From: Spirosoma sp. 48-14
Lineage (GTDB): Bacteria > Bacteroidota > Bacteroidia > Cytophagales > Spirosomataceae
DNA: 64,000 bases
Assembly: GCF_001898575.1 (NCBI RefSeq)
Contig: NZ_MKUD01000023.1
Location: forward strand, 47,916 to 111,915
Reading direction: 5' to 3'
Of this stretch, positions 36,301-44,183 are shown in pieces. The notes under the pieces were generated by a model. That model saw nothing but the letters and a program-made list of their open reading frames with translations. It was not told where the DNA came from and made no database searches. The position numbers and the translations under genes were made by a program. The number at the start of each line of letters is the position of its first letter. Position 1 is the first letter of the stretch.

Positions 36301-36879
36301 TGGATACGCCAAACGCGCGATCTGTTAACGGCACAAATTCCATCGATGAAACGTCGTTTCCCCAATTTTGATACCTACGCTAATACGGTTTTCAACGAAT
36401 CGTTTACGGAAGAGGAGCGTAAATCGGCCTATCATTTGAAAGCGACTGAGTTCCGTAGTATATACTACGAAAACATTGGTAATGGGTTTAAAGCGCATCC
36501 GCTTCCTGTGGAAGCCCAATTTGGCCCTGTATTCGGTATTTTGGTCGATGACTTTAATAAGGATGGGTATCAAGACGCTTTACTCATTGGTAATTCCTAC
36601 GCATCAGAAACGATCGGCGGCTGGTATGATGCCTCGAAAGGCGCTTTATTGCTTGGCGGTAAACGCGATGGATTTGTGGTTAGCAACCTGAAGGGGTTGA
36701 CTGCCGATAAGGAAGCGAAATCGATCGTGCAACTTCATCAGCAGAATGCGGCTTCCATGATCATAATTGGTAATACGAATAGCCCGCTCCAAGTGTTTAC
36801 CAGGGTAAATAACGATGAACGATATACTAGCCTACAACGGCATAACAGGTCTGTATATGCCCGAAATACATATCCATAG
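33391..36879 (+). CDS. Secreted FG-GAP/VCBS-repeat protein with ASPIC/UnbV domain
   Basis: The protein has 1162 residues, with a signal peptide ('MQRLLVLLIPLVASLAWVVG'). Many calcium-loop FG-GAP/VCBS repeats ('GIGDFNNDGWQDVFFTGN', 'FDYDHDGDLDAYV', 'DLDNDGDLDIVIN', 'DFDHDGDLDLFRG') predict an integrin-alpha-like propeller. An ASPIC/UnbV domain lies around residues 550-640 ('TRVNVYYGQHTQTAEF', 'FGLGATSVIDSVEVIWNDG'). Function is unknown in detail; such proteins accompany SusC/SusD genes and carbohydrate loci and are probably surface or periplasmic. Two low-complexity inserts (34086-34182 and 36071-36110) interrupt it in frame. It runs convergently into the next gene with 2 bases between the stops. 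Confidence 0.88.
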   Translation: MQRLLVLLIPLVASLAWVVGHNPSTSKRFRRLPSSQTGITFNNRIQESDSVNILRFEYLYNGGGVGIGDFNNDGWQDVFFTGNQVSSRLYLSKGKDEETPLHFEDVTESAGVTTHAWCTGVTIVDLNQDGWQDIYVSVAGYDKDTTKRANLLFINQTKKKGDPVRFQEQAREYGLNDMGYTTQTAFFDYDHDGDLDAYVLTNALDRYNRNALRPKMVNGEAPSNDRLYRNMSAERAKERMSERANRNAKSLSHSFTPIRRSDSLFKNVTHEAGILTEGYGLGITIADLNGDGWEDVYCANDFLSNDLVWINNQDGTFTNRAADYLKHQSHNAMGVDIADINNDLLPDIMVVDMLPNTNQRQKMMLPGYNYDRFRMDLQMGYQPQYMRNTLQLGVGQGAFSEISQLSGVDKTDWSWAPLLADFDNDGYRDLLITNGYRRDVTNLDFTTYLADLHAGGFGDEQEKNKKAYQKLLQLPDVKLADFCYRNRGTEGNLTFEDVSEQWGLDAPNFSNGAAYADLDNDGDLDIVINTIDDEAFVYENSSEQGTGSRTSKGHENSWLRLVLERNPSQGTRVNVYYGQHTQTAEFNPTRGYVSSVEPYLHFGLGATSVIDSVEVIWNDGTYQVLRTVKPNQLLGVAYDPIGKYKPRRGSTPTYFQEISATDLGLDYVHVESEFNDFAQTPLLPHKHSQNGPPMAVADVDGNGLEDIFIGSDFGQKSYLYFQQSTGRFTKKELQKEANQEDTGALFFDADLDGDQDLYVVSGGSHANAPSDAYQDRLYLNDGKGHLTLSRQALPILTISGSCVSTCDFDHDGDLDLFRGSRLIPGQYPMPASSFLFKNEGGRFIDVTTQTAPELRNIGLVTSAVWADFDKDGLPDLALCGEWMPITILKNTGKQFSHSLIHSFAQSSGWWNTLAAADFDNDGDLDLLAGNLGLNTKYKASPEQLIELFAADFDKNGRIDPVITYYNDRQQWIRQTRDLLTAQIPSMKRRFPNFDTYANTVFNESFTEEERKSAYHLKATEFRSIYYENIGNGFKAHPLPVEAQFGPVFGILVDDFNKDGYQDALLIGNSYASETIGGWYDASKGALLLGGKRDGFVVSNLKGLTADKEAKSIVQLHQQNAASMIIIGNTNSPLQVFTRVNNDERYTSLQRHNRSVYARNTYP
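34111..34182. repeat. Nested palindromic insert inside the UnbV/VCBS gene
   Basis: Bases 34118-34134 and 34166-34182 are perfect 17-bp inverted repeats with 31 bases between. A second pair, 34111-34122 with 34139-34150 (12 bp), competes with it. The insert adds a Ser/Arg-rich stretch ('NRNAKSLSHSFTPIRRSD') between two FG-GAP repeats without breaking the frame. Purine-rich AAAGAGCGAA-type words precede it. Confidence 0.85.
36071..36110. repeat. 8-bp tandem repeat inside the UnbV/VCBS gene
   Basis: The words CATTCGCT, CATTCACT and CATTCGCT follow each other at 36079-36102, flanked by partial copies (CAGT...). They encode 'SHSLIHSFAQS'. The unit resembles the CTCTCACTCTTTCACTC sequence in the insert at 34139-34158, so both inserts in this gene may come from the same repeat family. 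Confidence 0.75.
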
Positions 36880-36881
36880 AT

Positions 36882-39800
36882 TTATAGTGAAATAAACTTG
36901 ATCATATTCTTGATCGAATATCCCCGGCTTTTAACAACAAAATAGAGATCGTGCCGGTCGGAAACGGATTCGAGTGGAATTGTCTGTTCCGATTCTTGGC
37001 CATCGGCTGTAGGTTGTGTATGGCCGAGTAGTCGACCATCGGGGGAATCGATATGAACCTCCAGTATGTCGGTTCCGGCTCCTGTCAGTTCAAGTTGACG
37101 AATATTGGTCAGATCAATCTGACGATAGCCAATGTAGGCTCCTTTGCCCTGCAAAAGCTCCACCTCTCCTTTAGGACTCGGAATCTTGATATTCATACCA
37201 CTTTTGCGGAAGGATGCCTGTGAGGGTAAAAGCCAGGGAGCGCGTAGCACAATAGCTTTCTCATCGGTGGCTGGCGGCAAGCCATTCGCTCCCTTGTCGG
37301 TATAACTAGCAGCGAGTACGTATACACCTTTTGCACTCAATCGGGCAGGTAATTTTATCGTATGTGTACCAGCTACAGGTAGTGATTTAGGCGCGGGTTG
37401 TGCCAGATTCAGAATGAAACGGATCATCCGTTTCGCATCGTCGAGTGGTAGTTCGGGATGGGCAGACATAGCTATATTTCCCCAACTCCCCCCCCCCCCA
37501 CTAATTACTTTCTTCGACAACCGATCTTCGGCCTGATCATCGTCCTTATACCGCTGGGCGATTTCGGTGAATGTTGGGCCAACCAGTTTCTGGTTGATGG
37601 AGTGACAATGATAGCAGTCGTTCGCATTAATAATCATACCACCTTTAATGGCAAGGCCATTTTGCGGAACTATGGTCTGGCCCTTTGGGGCAATGGTAAA
37701 GCCATCTGGTACATAATTCATACTAACGGTTACGCGGCTTGACGGGATGGTGCCACTTGCCAGACTTCCGTCCTCGGCATCCACGACATTGACCGTATAA
37801 GCCAGCTCGGCATTTGGGAAAAAGAACGTTTTGTTGCCGCCTGTAATGGCCAGGTTTACGTTCGGCGCTTCGTTCCCGGCATACAAACGCACCGACTCAG
37901 AAGCCGTACTACCTTTAGCATCCGTGACGGTCAGGGTGGCTGTATAAACACCGACTTTGTCGAGACGAACGCTTGTATTCGGGGTTTTGAATGTATCTAC
38001 ATGACCAGCAGAAGAAACGATTTTCCATGAATAGGTCAATGAGTCACCGTCAAAATCGCGTGTACCTTTCGGGGATAAATTGACCGTAAACGGCACTCGG
38101 CCATGGTCTCGATCAACGGTAATTACGGGGACAGGAGCCCGGTTGCCGGGGTTGTATTCGAGACGAATTAGTTTGGAGTCGTTGTTCTGGCGAAACCAGC
38201 CTTTGCCGTACTCTAATACATATAGTCCTCCGTCGGGTCCAAACTGCATATCCATTGGTCCTGCCAGCGACATATTGGGCAGAAAAGGTTCCATAGATGT
38301 ATAGTTGCCGTTATCATCCATCGATACGACCATGATCCAGTTGCGGAGCCATTCGGTTATGAACCATTTTCCTTCATAATAAGCCGGAAATGGGTGACTT
38401 CCGGGCTTAAAATCGGCACGTCGGAAAATGGGACCGCCCATAGCGGAACGTGCTCCCCGACCCAGTAGCGGAAATTCGTTGGGTATACTGGCTGAATACC
38501 AGATCATGGCCCCCTGCGCTGGAGGCAGATCACGAAGACCGGTATTTAGCCGGGAGGTATTAACCAGATGCTTCGGGTCGAATGGCGCGCCGGTTTTACC
38601 AGTAGCAAAGTCATACTGATAATAGGGTCGATTATTACCCCCGAAATACGGCCAGCCGAAATTTCCGGGCTTGCGAATCTGGTTGAATTCATCGTAGGCC
38701 ATTGGCCCCCGGTTAACCGAATCAACCGATGCATCCGGTCCGACCTCCCCTTCGTACAACCAACCCGTCTGCGTATCCATCGACAGTCGCCAGGGTTGCC
38801 GGTGACCCATGCTGTAGATTTCAGGACGGGTTTTAGCTGTACCCTTTGGAAACAGATTACCGTTTGGAATCGTGTAGGTACCATTCGGTTGAGGATGAAT
38901 GCGTAAGATTTTACCTCGTAAATCGGCTGTATTGGCAGCTGTTCGCTGGGCGTTGAACAATTCCCTGCCGGGCCTCTCGTCTAAAGGGGCATATAGCGTT
39001 GCTCGAGGACTGGTATTATCGCCGACCGTAATAAACAGATCGCCCGTGCCGCGTGGGTCAAAAAGCAGGCCGCCACCCGTATGAATACCGTCGGCATTCT
39101 TGTGAGGAATGGCTAACAGGACTTTTTCGGATTGTAGATTGAGCAGACCGTTTTTACCGACCGTGAACCGCGAAATATGATAGTCAGATACGGAATCTTT
39201 GGCGGCAGCTTCCGCGTAAAAGGCGTACAGAAAGCCATTTCGTTCAAAGTTGGGATCGGCGGCTATACCCAAAAGGCCATCTTCGTAGGCACTTAAAACA
39301 GGGATTGTACCAATCGGTTTAGTTGTTTTGGTCGCTGCGTCATACAAGAGGATGGTTCCCCGGCGCTGCGCAACAAATACATTTCCATTCCGCAGGATGG
39401 CCATCTGCATAGGCTCATCCATGTTGGTCATTAATTCATGTCGAATGAAGCGATTGTCTTCAGGGATGGATTTAGCGTAGTTTAACGGTTTGGGGTTGTT
39501 TTCGCCCATAACCCAGTACAAACCTCCCCATAACTGTTTCAGAAAAAAGGGCTCCTGCCAGTTGGCTTTGGTATGCCCCCAGGCCGTATAAAACGAGCGC
39601 CCACCATCGTACTCCTGATGCCAAACCATAGGATGATTCGCTCCCATTTTGCCGCCTGTGTATGTGGCTTCGTCAAGCGTAACGAGTATGTTCAGATTAG
39701 GGCGAACTGACTCGAAATTATAAAACTCATCCGTTCGGGTGAGCGTGTCCGGCATGAATTCGGTTGCGGGATGTTGCTTGTTGACGACCGTAAATCGTCC

Positions 39801-40238
39801 TTTCTGAACGGGTGGGTGGGTGTGGAAATACGCGCCCACAAGTCCATTAAACCAGGGCCAGTCGCGTTCGGCATCGGCTGTCGCGTGGATAGACAGGACG
39901 CCACCACCCGCCTGTACGTACCGTTTTAGGCTAACGCGCTGCTCTTCGTTGAATACGGCACCAGAGATATTCAACAAAACAATAGCTCGATAGCGTTTTA
40001 GATTGGCATCCGTAAATACACCGGCATTTTCCGTTGTATCGACCGTTACATTATGTTCCGCTGCCAGTTGAAAAAATGCCTTCTGCCCTTCGCGAATCGA
40101 CTCGGTATGGCGATACCCTTCGGTCTTGCTGAATACCAGAATGCGGTCTTCGGAACTCGACGCATTGAACTTAAAAACAGCCGAAGCCAGACCGATAAGC
40201 AGTCCAGCTAGAGCAAGCATACGAATAGATTGTTTCAT
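36882..40238 (-). CDS. Multidomain secreted ThuA + sugar dehydrogenase + PKD + cytochrome c protein
   Basis: The protein has 1118 residues with a signal peptide. Residues about 28-250 are a ThuA (trehalose-utilisation) class I glutamine-amidotransferase-like domain ('GGVLSIHATADAERDWPWFNG', 'FHTHPP'). Residues about 260-680 form a PQQ-type glucose/sorbosone dehydrogenase propeller ('FLYAFYAEAAA', 'GGGLLFDPRGTGDLFITVGDN', 'GHRQPWRLSMD'). A PKD domain follows ('FDGDSLTYSWKI'). Then comes a cytochrome c with C-x-x-C-H near residue 874 ('NDCYHCHS') and Met ligand ('AMSAHPELP'), and a C-terminal carbohydrate-binding-like beta domain. It likely oxidises a sugar in the periplasm. Last gene of the operon; its start touches the previous stop. 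Confidence 0.88.
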   Translation of the reverse strand: MKQSIRMLALAGLLIGLASAVFKFNASSSEDRILVFSKTEGYRHTESIREGQKAFFQLAAEHNVTVDTTENAGVFTDANLKRYRAIVLLNISGAVFNEEQRVSLKRYVQAGGGVLSIHATADAERDWPWFNGLVGAYFHTHPPVQKGRFTVVNKQHPATEFMPDTLTRTDEFYNFESVRPNLNILVTLDEATYTGGKMGANHPMVWHQEYDGGRSFYTAWGHTKANWQEPFFLKQLWGGLYWVMGENNPKPLNYAKSIPEDNRFIRHELMTNMDEPMQMAILRNGNVFVAQRRGTILLYDAATKTTKPIGTIPVLSAYEDGLLGIAADPNFERNGFLYAFYAEAAAKDSVSDYHISRFTVGKNGLLNLQSEKVLLAIPHKNADGIHTGGGLLFDPRGTGDLFITVGDNTSPRATLYAPLDERPGRELFNAQRTAANTADLRGKILRIHPQPNGTYTIPNGNLFPKGTAKTRPEIYSMGHRQPWRLSMDTQTGWLYEGEVGPDASVDSVNRGPMAYDEFNQIRKPGNFGWPYFGGNNRPYYQYDFATGKTGAPFDPKHLVNTSRLNTGLRDLPPAQGAMIWYSASIPNEFPLLGRGARSAMGGPIFRRADFKPGSHPFPAYYEGKWFITEWLRNWIMVVSMDDNGNYTSMEPFLPNMSLAGPMDMQFGPDGGLYVLEYGKGWFRQNNDSKLIRLEYNPGNRAPVPVITVDRDHGRVPFTVNLSPKGTRDFDGDSLTYSWKIVSSAGHVDTFKTPNTSVRLDKVGVYTATLTVTDAKGSTASESVRLYAGNEAPNVNLAITGGNKTFFFPNAELAYTVNVVDAEDGSLASGTIPSSRVTVSMNYVPDGFTIAPKGQTIVPQNGLAIKGGMIINANDCYHCHSINQKLVGPTFTEIAQRYKDDDQAEDRLSKKVISGGGGSWGNIAMSAHPELPLDDAKRMIRFILNLAQPAPKSLPVAGTHTIKLPARLSAKGVYVLAASYTDKGANGLPPATDEKAIVLRAPWLLPSQASFRKSGMNIKIPSPKGEVELLQGKGAYIGYRQIDLTNIRQLELTGAGTDILEVHIDSPDGRLLGHTQPTADGQESEQTIPLESVSDRHDLYFVVKSRGYSIKNMIKFISL
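37488..37499. repeat. Run of 12 C (12 G on the coding strand) inside the cytochrome c domain
   Basis: Twelve consecutive C on the + strand read as four Gly codons at about residues 914-917 ('ISGGGGSWG'), between the heme motif and the Met ligand. The reading frame is intact with 12 bases. Such runs are prone to slipped-strand gain or loss of single bases, which would shift the frame and remove the last 200 residues. Confidence 0.9.
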
Positions 40239-41198
40239 TTATGAGTCAATAAGCGTCAGGGCCTTTTTCATCGCTTCGGCTGTTTTCTGGACGGCCGGGC
40301 CATCGTCTAACTGATTAAGAGCTTCGTTAAAAGGTTCGGCCTGCACAAAGCCATCGTACCCAATTTCGACCAACACATCCAGAAACCCTTTTAGGTTGAT
40401 AACGCCCGTAGCAGCTGGCAATTCACGTTGATAACCCGGCTGATTTTCGGGAGGTGTTATACCCGGAAGGGCGTCGTTCAGGTCGCAGCCCACCACCTCC
40501 TGATTGGTTAATGAACGGATCGTATCGAGCGTTTCGCCTGATGTAAACCAGTGTGCCGTATCCAGATGAACACCTACATTCGGTTGATTGATGGCCGCAA
40601 TCAGTTCGCGGGTTTCGGTCAGGGTATGAATAAACGGAAATCGATTGGCAGCCCAAATTGACTTGGGCCCTACGTATTCCAGACCTAACCGGATACCGTA
40701 ATCGTTCAGGATACCCGCCAGTTCGCGAAGTCGTTTCTGGTGCAACCGAAAATTCTGCAAGTAATTCAGCTCGCTATGGTTCGACATAATCCAGGTCATC
40801 GACCGGGTTACGCCTACCCGTTGCAGAGCCGCACATTTGGCCGGAAGTCCCGCAAGGGCGTTGCGAAACAGCTCCTCACTTTTACGGAATTCGACATTCA
40901 GTTCGCCGAGGCCAAACGAAATCTTTTTGGCTTGCATATCCGCCAGAAGATCCTGCGATTGAGCATCAGACAAACGGCTCAGGTACTGCGGCAGTGCCAC
41001 CACCGACCCAAAACCATTTCGCCAGGCCAACTCAATCAAAGCGGTCTGACCAGCTTTTACGCCAATCAGACCACCGTTGAGTTGCATTGTAAACTTCCGT
41101 TTGGGCTGTGGTTTTGCCAACGCAGCCCCAGTGCCCGGTAGCAACAGAGCCAATGAAGAGCCAAAGGTTTGCGCTATGAATTGTCGGCGATTCACCAT
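40239..41198 (-). CDS. Tat-exported sugar isomerase/epimerase-like TIM-barrel protein
   Basis: The 319-residue protein begins 'MVNRRQFIAQTFGSSLALLLPG', a twin-arginine signal, so it should be folded with its metal before export. The rest is a xylose-isomerase-like TIM barrel: 'GIRLGLEYVGPKS' (Glu ligand), 'NVGVHLDTAHWFTSGE' (Asp/His), and 'YDGFVQAEPFNEAL' (Glu ligand). A periplasmic location fits the heme dehydrogenase encoded next: it could isomerise or epimerise the sugar before or after oxidation. It ends exactly where the next gene starts (stop at 40239-40241, next ATG at 40236-40238). The substrate is unknown. Confidence 0.85.
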   Translation of the reverse strand: MVNRRQFIAQTFGSSLALLLPGTGAALAKPQPKRKFTMQLNGGLIGVKAGQTALIELAWRNGFGSVVALPQYLSRLSDAQSQDLLADMQAKKISFGLGELNVEFRKSEELFRNALAGLPAKCAALQRVGVTRSMTWIMSNHSELNYLQNFRLHQKRLRELAGILNDYGIRLGLEYVGPKSIWAANRFPFIHTLTETRELIAAINQPNVGVHLDTAHWFTSGETLDTIRSLTNQEVVGCDLNDALPGITPPENQPGYQRELPAATGVINLKGFLDVLVEIGYDGFVQAEPFNEALNQLDDGPAVQKTAEAMKKALTLIDS

Positions 41199-41263
41199 CC
41201 ATGATTTCGACAGGATTATACAGATTCAACGCCTGTTAATCCTGTCGAATGAAGAAAAGAACA

Positions 41264-42115
41264 CTATACGGCTTCAACTACCAATTTTCCCAGAGTTTTC
41301 TTTAAAAAATGAAGGCTCCGCTCGGCTTCGCTGATGGTTCCACATTCAACACTAAGGAATATCTCCCGGTCAATGGGTTCCATAATCTCAATCACCTTAT
41401 CCCAATCGACGACGCCTTCGCCACAGGCACAGCCAACGGGTGTACCTGTAACCAGACCACGTTCGGCTTCACCCTGCGCCAGGCTAATGTCCTTGGCATG
41501 AATGTGCCGGACGTGCTGCCGAACCGCCTGCAACCCTTCGTATGGATCTTCGATACCCGCCAGATATGAATTACCGGTATCCCAGTTAACCGCAATCCAG
41601 GGAGAATCAACCAGTTTGACAATTCGCATCAGTCCATCGACTGTTTTGGTGTAAATGCCGTGCGGTTCCACACAGATGTAGACCTTATGCCGGGCAGCAA
41701 CCTGACTTGCCTTTGTCAGGCTATATTTCATGGCCTGATGCGCAAACTCGTCGTCCATCCAGTCAGGTTTAACCATTTCGTCGGTATTGACAAAACGGGC
41801 ATTCAGCGTATCGGCAAAGAGAATGGCCCGCGTCAGGCGACTGACGGCCGCTTCGGGTTTCATCAATGGGCTGTGTCCACTCAGGCTACTAACCTCCACA
41901 CCGTATTTATCACAGATTTCCTTCATCAGCAACGGGTCTTCTTCCATTGAAAAGGAGTGAAAATACTGTACCTCGCTGAGCAGTTCCCAGCCCGTGTGAA
42001 CCATCGGCTCAATGTACTGATACCCAATTTCGCGGACTATTTGTACGCCTTCCTCGAAGCCCTTGTCGGCACTTCGGCAATACTCCATGTTCAGGCTGAT
42101 TTTAAAGGTTGCCAT
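41264..42115 (-). CDS. Cytoplasmic sugar isomerase/epimerase-like TIM-barrel protein
   Basis: This 283-residue protein has no signal peptide. The TIM-barrel metal ligands of the xylose-isomerase/inosose-dehydratase superfamily are visible: 'VYICVEPHGIY' (Glu), 'WIAVNWDTGNSY' (Asp), 'HVRHIHAKDISL' (His) and 'EIFLSVECGT' (Glu). It probably interconverts a ketose or keto-sugar derived from the imported glycan. It lies 65 bases upstream of the Tat-exported homologue and 48 bases after the SusD gene on the same strand, so the locus holds one cytoplasmic and one exported version of the same fold. Confidence 0.85.
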   Translation of the reverse strand: MATFKISLNMEYCRSADKGFEEGVQIVREIGYQYIEPMVHTGWELLSEVQYFHSFSMEEDPLLMKEICDKYGVEVSSLSGHSPLMKPEAAVSRLTRAILFADTLNARFVNTDEMVKPDWMDDEFAHQAMKYSLTKASQVAARHKVYICVEPHGIYTKTVDGLMRIVKLVDSPWIAVNWDTGNSYLAGIEDPYEGLQAVRQHVRHIHAKDISLAQGEAERGLVTGTPVGCACGEGVVDWDKVIEIMEPIDREIFLSVECGTISEAERSLHFLKKTLGKLVVEAV

Positions 42116-42163
42116 TCGGGGAATGTTTACTAGAGTGAACAGATAAATGATGACGTCAACCGG

Positions 42164-44173
42164 CTATTGCGGTCCCTGATTGGCAGCAGTAGGCCAGCCG
42201 GGATTCTGGTAAATAGGTGACGTATCGAGGTTATTATTTTGCGAGGTGATCAGAAAATGCTGATTCGCGATGGGCGTCAGGTAATGAGCCATGTGCCATT
42301 TGTATCCATTGTAGGCCAGCGACGTTGGCGTTTTTTCGTAAGGCCGTAAATACTGGCTAAGCGCCGGGCTGGATACCGTACTCTTGTCGCCTATGCCATA
42401 TACCAGCGTACTGGCTGTATACCAGTTTTTCATGGGGCCCCATATTTTGAATCCTTCAATATGGTAGGGCGTGGTAATGAGTTGATCCATAGCCCGCCAG
42501 CGACGTAAATCCATGTACCGGAAGCCTTCGGCCATCAACTCATTTCGGCGTTCCCGCCGGACATTGTACAACAGTGGACTGATCATACTACCGGCCGAGT
42601 ACACGCCCCAGTCGTTCAGTGCTTCTTTGGCCAGGTTGGTAGCGCCAATGGTTTTCTGATAATCGGGATCAACACCCGCCCGGTTTCGGATTTGCTGCCA
42701 GTACTGAATGGCGGTCCCATCTATGTTACCCGTTTTTTCGACAACAGCTTCCATATAGTTCAGATACGCTTCGGTAGCCCGGAAAACGATACTCCCCGTA
42801 AAACCACCGTAATAAGTCTGTACCTGATTGGCATCGTAGTTGATGCCTTTGCGAATGGAATAACCCGTCGAGTAGTTGTTTTCAAACGAGACTTCCAGAA
42901 TCCGGGGGGTGGGTTCAATGGGGAAAGGAATAGGATTCGCGGCTGTAATCAGCACATTTTTCTGACCGGGTTCTTTCAAAAAGAGCCACAATCGCCCGTC
43001 GCGATCTTTCCGTACTGATTGCAGGTCATCATCACCTGCATAACCAGAATTGGGGTCGTAGATGGGTAGGCCATTTTTCATCAGAAACCCATCGACCATG
43101 CCCCGCGTCAGGCCACTGGCGTAGTTACCTCCACCAGCGTATAGCACTACATTGTGGCCAATATTGAGCCCTTTGTCGTATTTCCGCCAGAGCAACACCT
43201 CGCTGAATGGCTTCAGATCGACACTACCGAACATGGCAAAATAGGGGTTGTTCATCGTCGCTGTGGCAAAGGCATCGTAGGTCGTCTGCGTTTGAGCAGC
43301 CATGTTATTGGCTACTAGTGGGGTAGCGTCGGCAACGGCTTTGGCAGATGTCATTGCCTGCGTCAGGAAATAATCAATTTCGCCATCGATGCCTCCGGCC
43401 GGGAACGTGTAGCTTTTGTTGTACTCTTTCTGCTCCCCTGGCCAGCCTGGACCTTTGGGCACAAAGGCGGTATTCTTGAAATACTTCAGCCAGGTCCCTT
43501 CATAAAGCGCCACCCGCGACTTCATGATTAAGGCACAGGGTTTCGAGAGCCGGTTTCGGTTCCCGTCGGGGGCGTTGGCCTGCATGTAGTAATAGGCCGA
43601 ATCCAGATCGGAGAGAATAAACCGCGCCACTTCGTTCTGCGGAGCCCGTTTGCTGGCCACCGTCAGTACATCCTTATCGTCGGGCAGGGTCGTTTTGACA
43701 ATCGGAAAATCGCCAAGTGACATCAGCTTGACAAAGTAATTGTACGCCCGCAGAAAGTACATCTCGCCAATATAATGCTGAATCATGGCCGGATTACCGG
43801 CAATCTGGCCCGCTTTGAGCCGGGGTAAAACGGTTTGCAGAAAGTAATTGCACTGATAAATAGTAGTAAACGACCAGTCGCCCCCTGTAGCCGGAACTCT
43901 CCATTGCCCGGGCACAAACCGCTCGGTATAGGACATATAGGCCATGTTGTCGGTATTGACATCGTTGCCAAACGTGCCAAAACCGCTCTGCGGGTGCGTT
44001 GGAAGAATACTATACTGATTAATGGCGTAGGCCGCCAGTTGCGACTCTTCAACCAGGTAATTGTCGGGCGTGATATTCGACAGCGGCTGGCGGTCGAGAA
44101 AATCGGGTTTGCAGGCATTTACGAAAGCCAGTGCCAGCAAACAAATGATACCGAATCGGATGGGTCTGTTCAT
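42164..44173 (-). CDS. SusD/RagB-type surface glycan-binding lipoprotein (pair 2)
   Basis: The protein has 669 residues, longer than the usual 500-600. The lipobox is 'FVNAC' with Cys21. The N-terminal 'DFLDRQPLSNITPDNYL' and the C-terminal 'ERRNELMAEGFRYMDLRRW' are SusD_RagB hallmarks, and 'GEMYFLRAYNYFVKLMSLG' belongs to the TPR-like part. It is the partner of the SusC whose gene ends 10 bases upstream. The protein ends 'SPIYQNPGWPTAANQGPQ', a longer tail than usual after the NPGW motif. Confidence 0.93.
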   Translation of the reverse strand: MNRPIRFGIICLLALAFVNACKPDFLDRQPLSNITPDNYLVEESQLAAYAINQYSILPTHPQSGFGTFGNDVNTDNMAYMSYTERFVPGQWRVPATGGDWSFTTIYQCNYFLQTVLPRLKAGQIAGNPAMIQHYIGEMYFLRAYNYFVKLMSLGDFPIVKTTLPDDKDVLTVASKRAPQNEVARFILSDLDSAYYYMQANAPDGNRNRLSKPCALIMKSRVALYEGTWLKYFKNTAFVPKGPGWPGEQKEYNKSYTFPAGGIDGEIDYFLTQAMTSAKAVADATPLVANNMAAQTQTTYDAFATATMNNPYFAMFGSVDLKPFSEVLLWRKYDKGLNIGHNVVLYAGGGNYASGLTRGMVDGFLMKNGLPIYDPNSGYAGDDDLQSVRKDRDGRLWLFLKEPGQKNVLITAANPIPFPIEPTPRILEVSFENNYSTGYSIRKGINYDANQVQTYYGGFTGSIVFRATEAYLNYMEAVVEKTGNIDGTAIQYWQQIRNRAGVDPDYQKTIGATNLAKEALNDWGVYSAGSMISPLLYNVRRERRNELMAEGFRYMDLRRWRAMDQLITTPYHIEGFKIWGPMKNWYTASTLVYGIGDKSTVSSPALSQYLRPYEKTPTSLAYNGYKWHMAHYLTPIANQHFLITSQNNNLDTSPIYQNPGWPTAANQGPQ

Positions 44174-44183
44174 GGTTCAGGGC

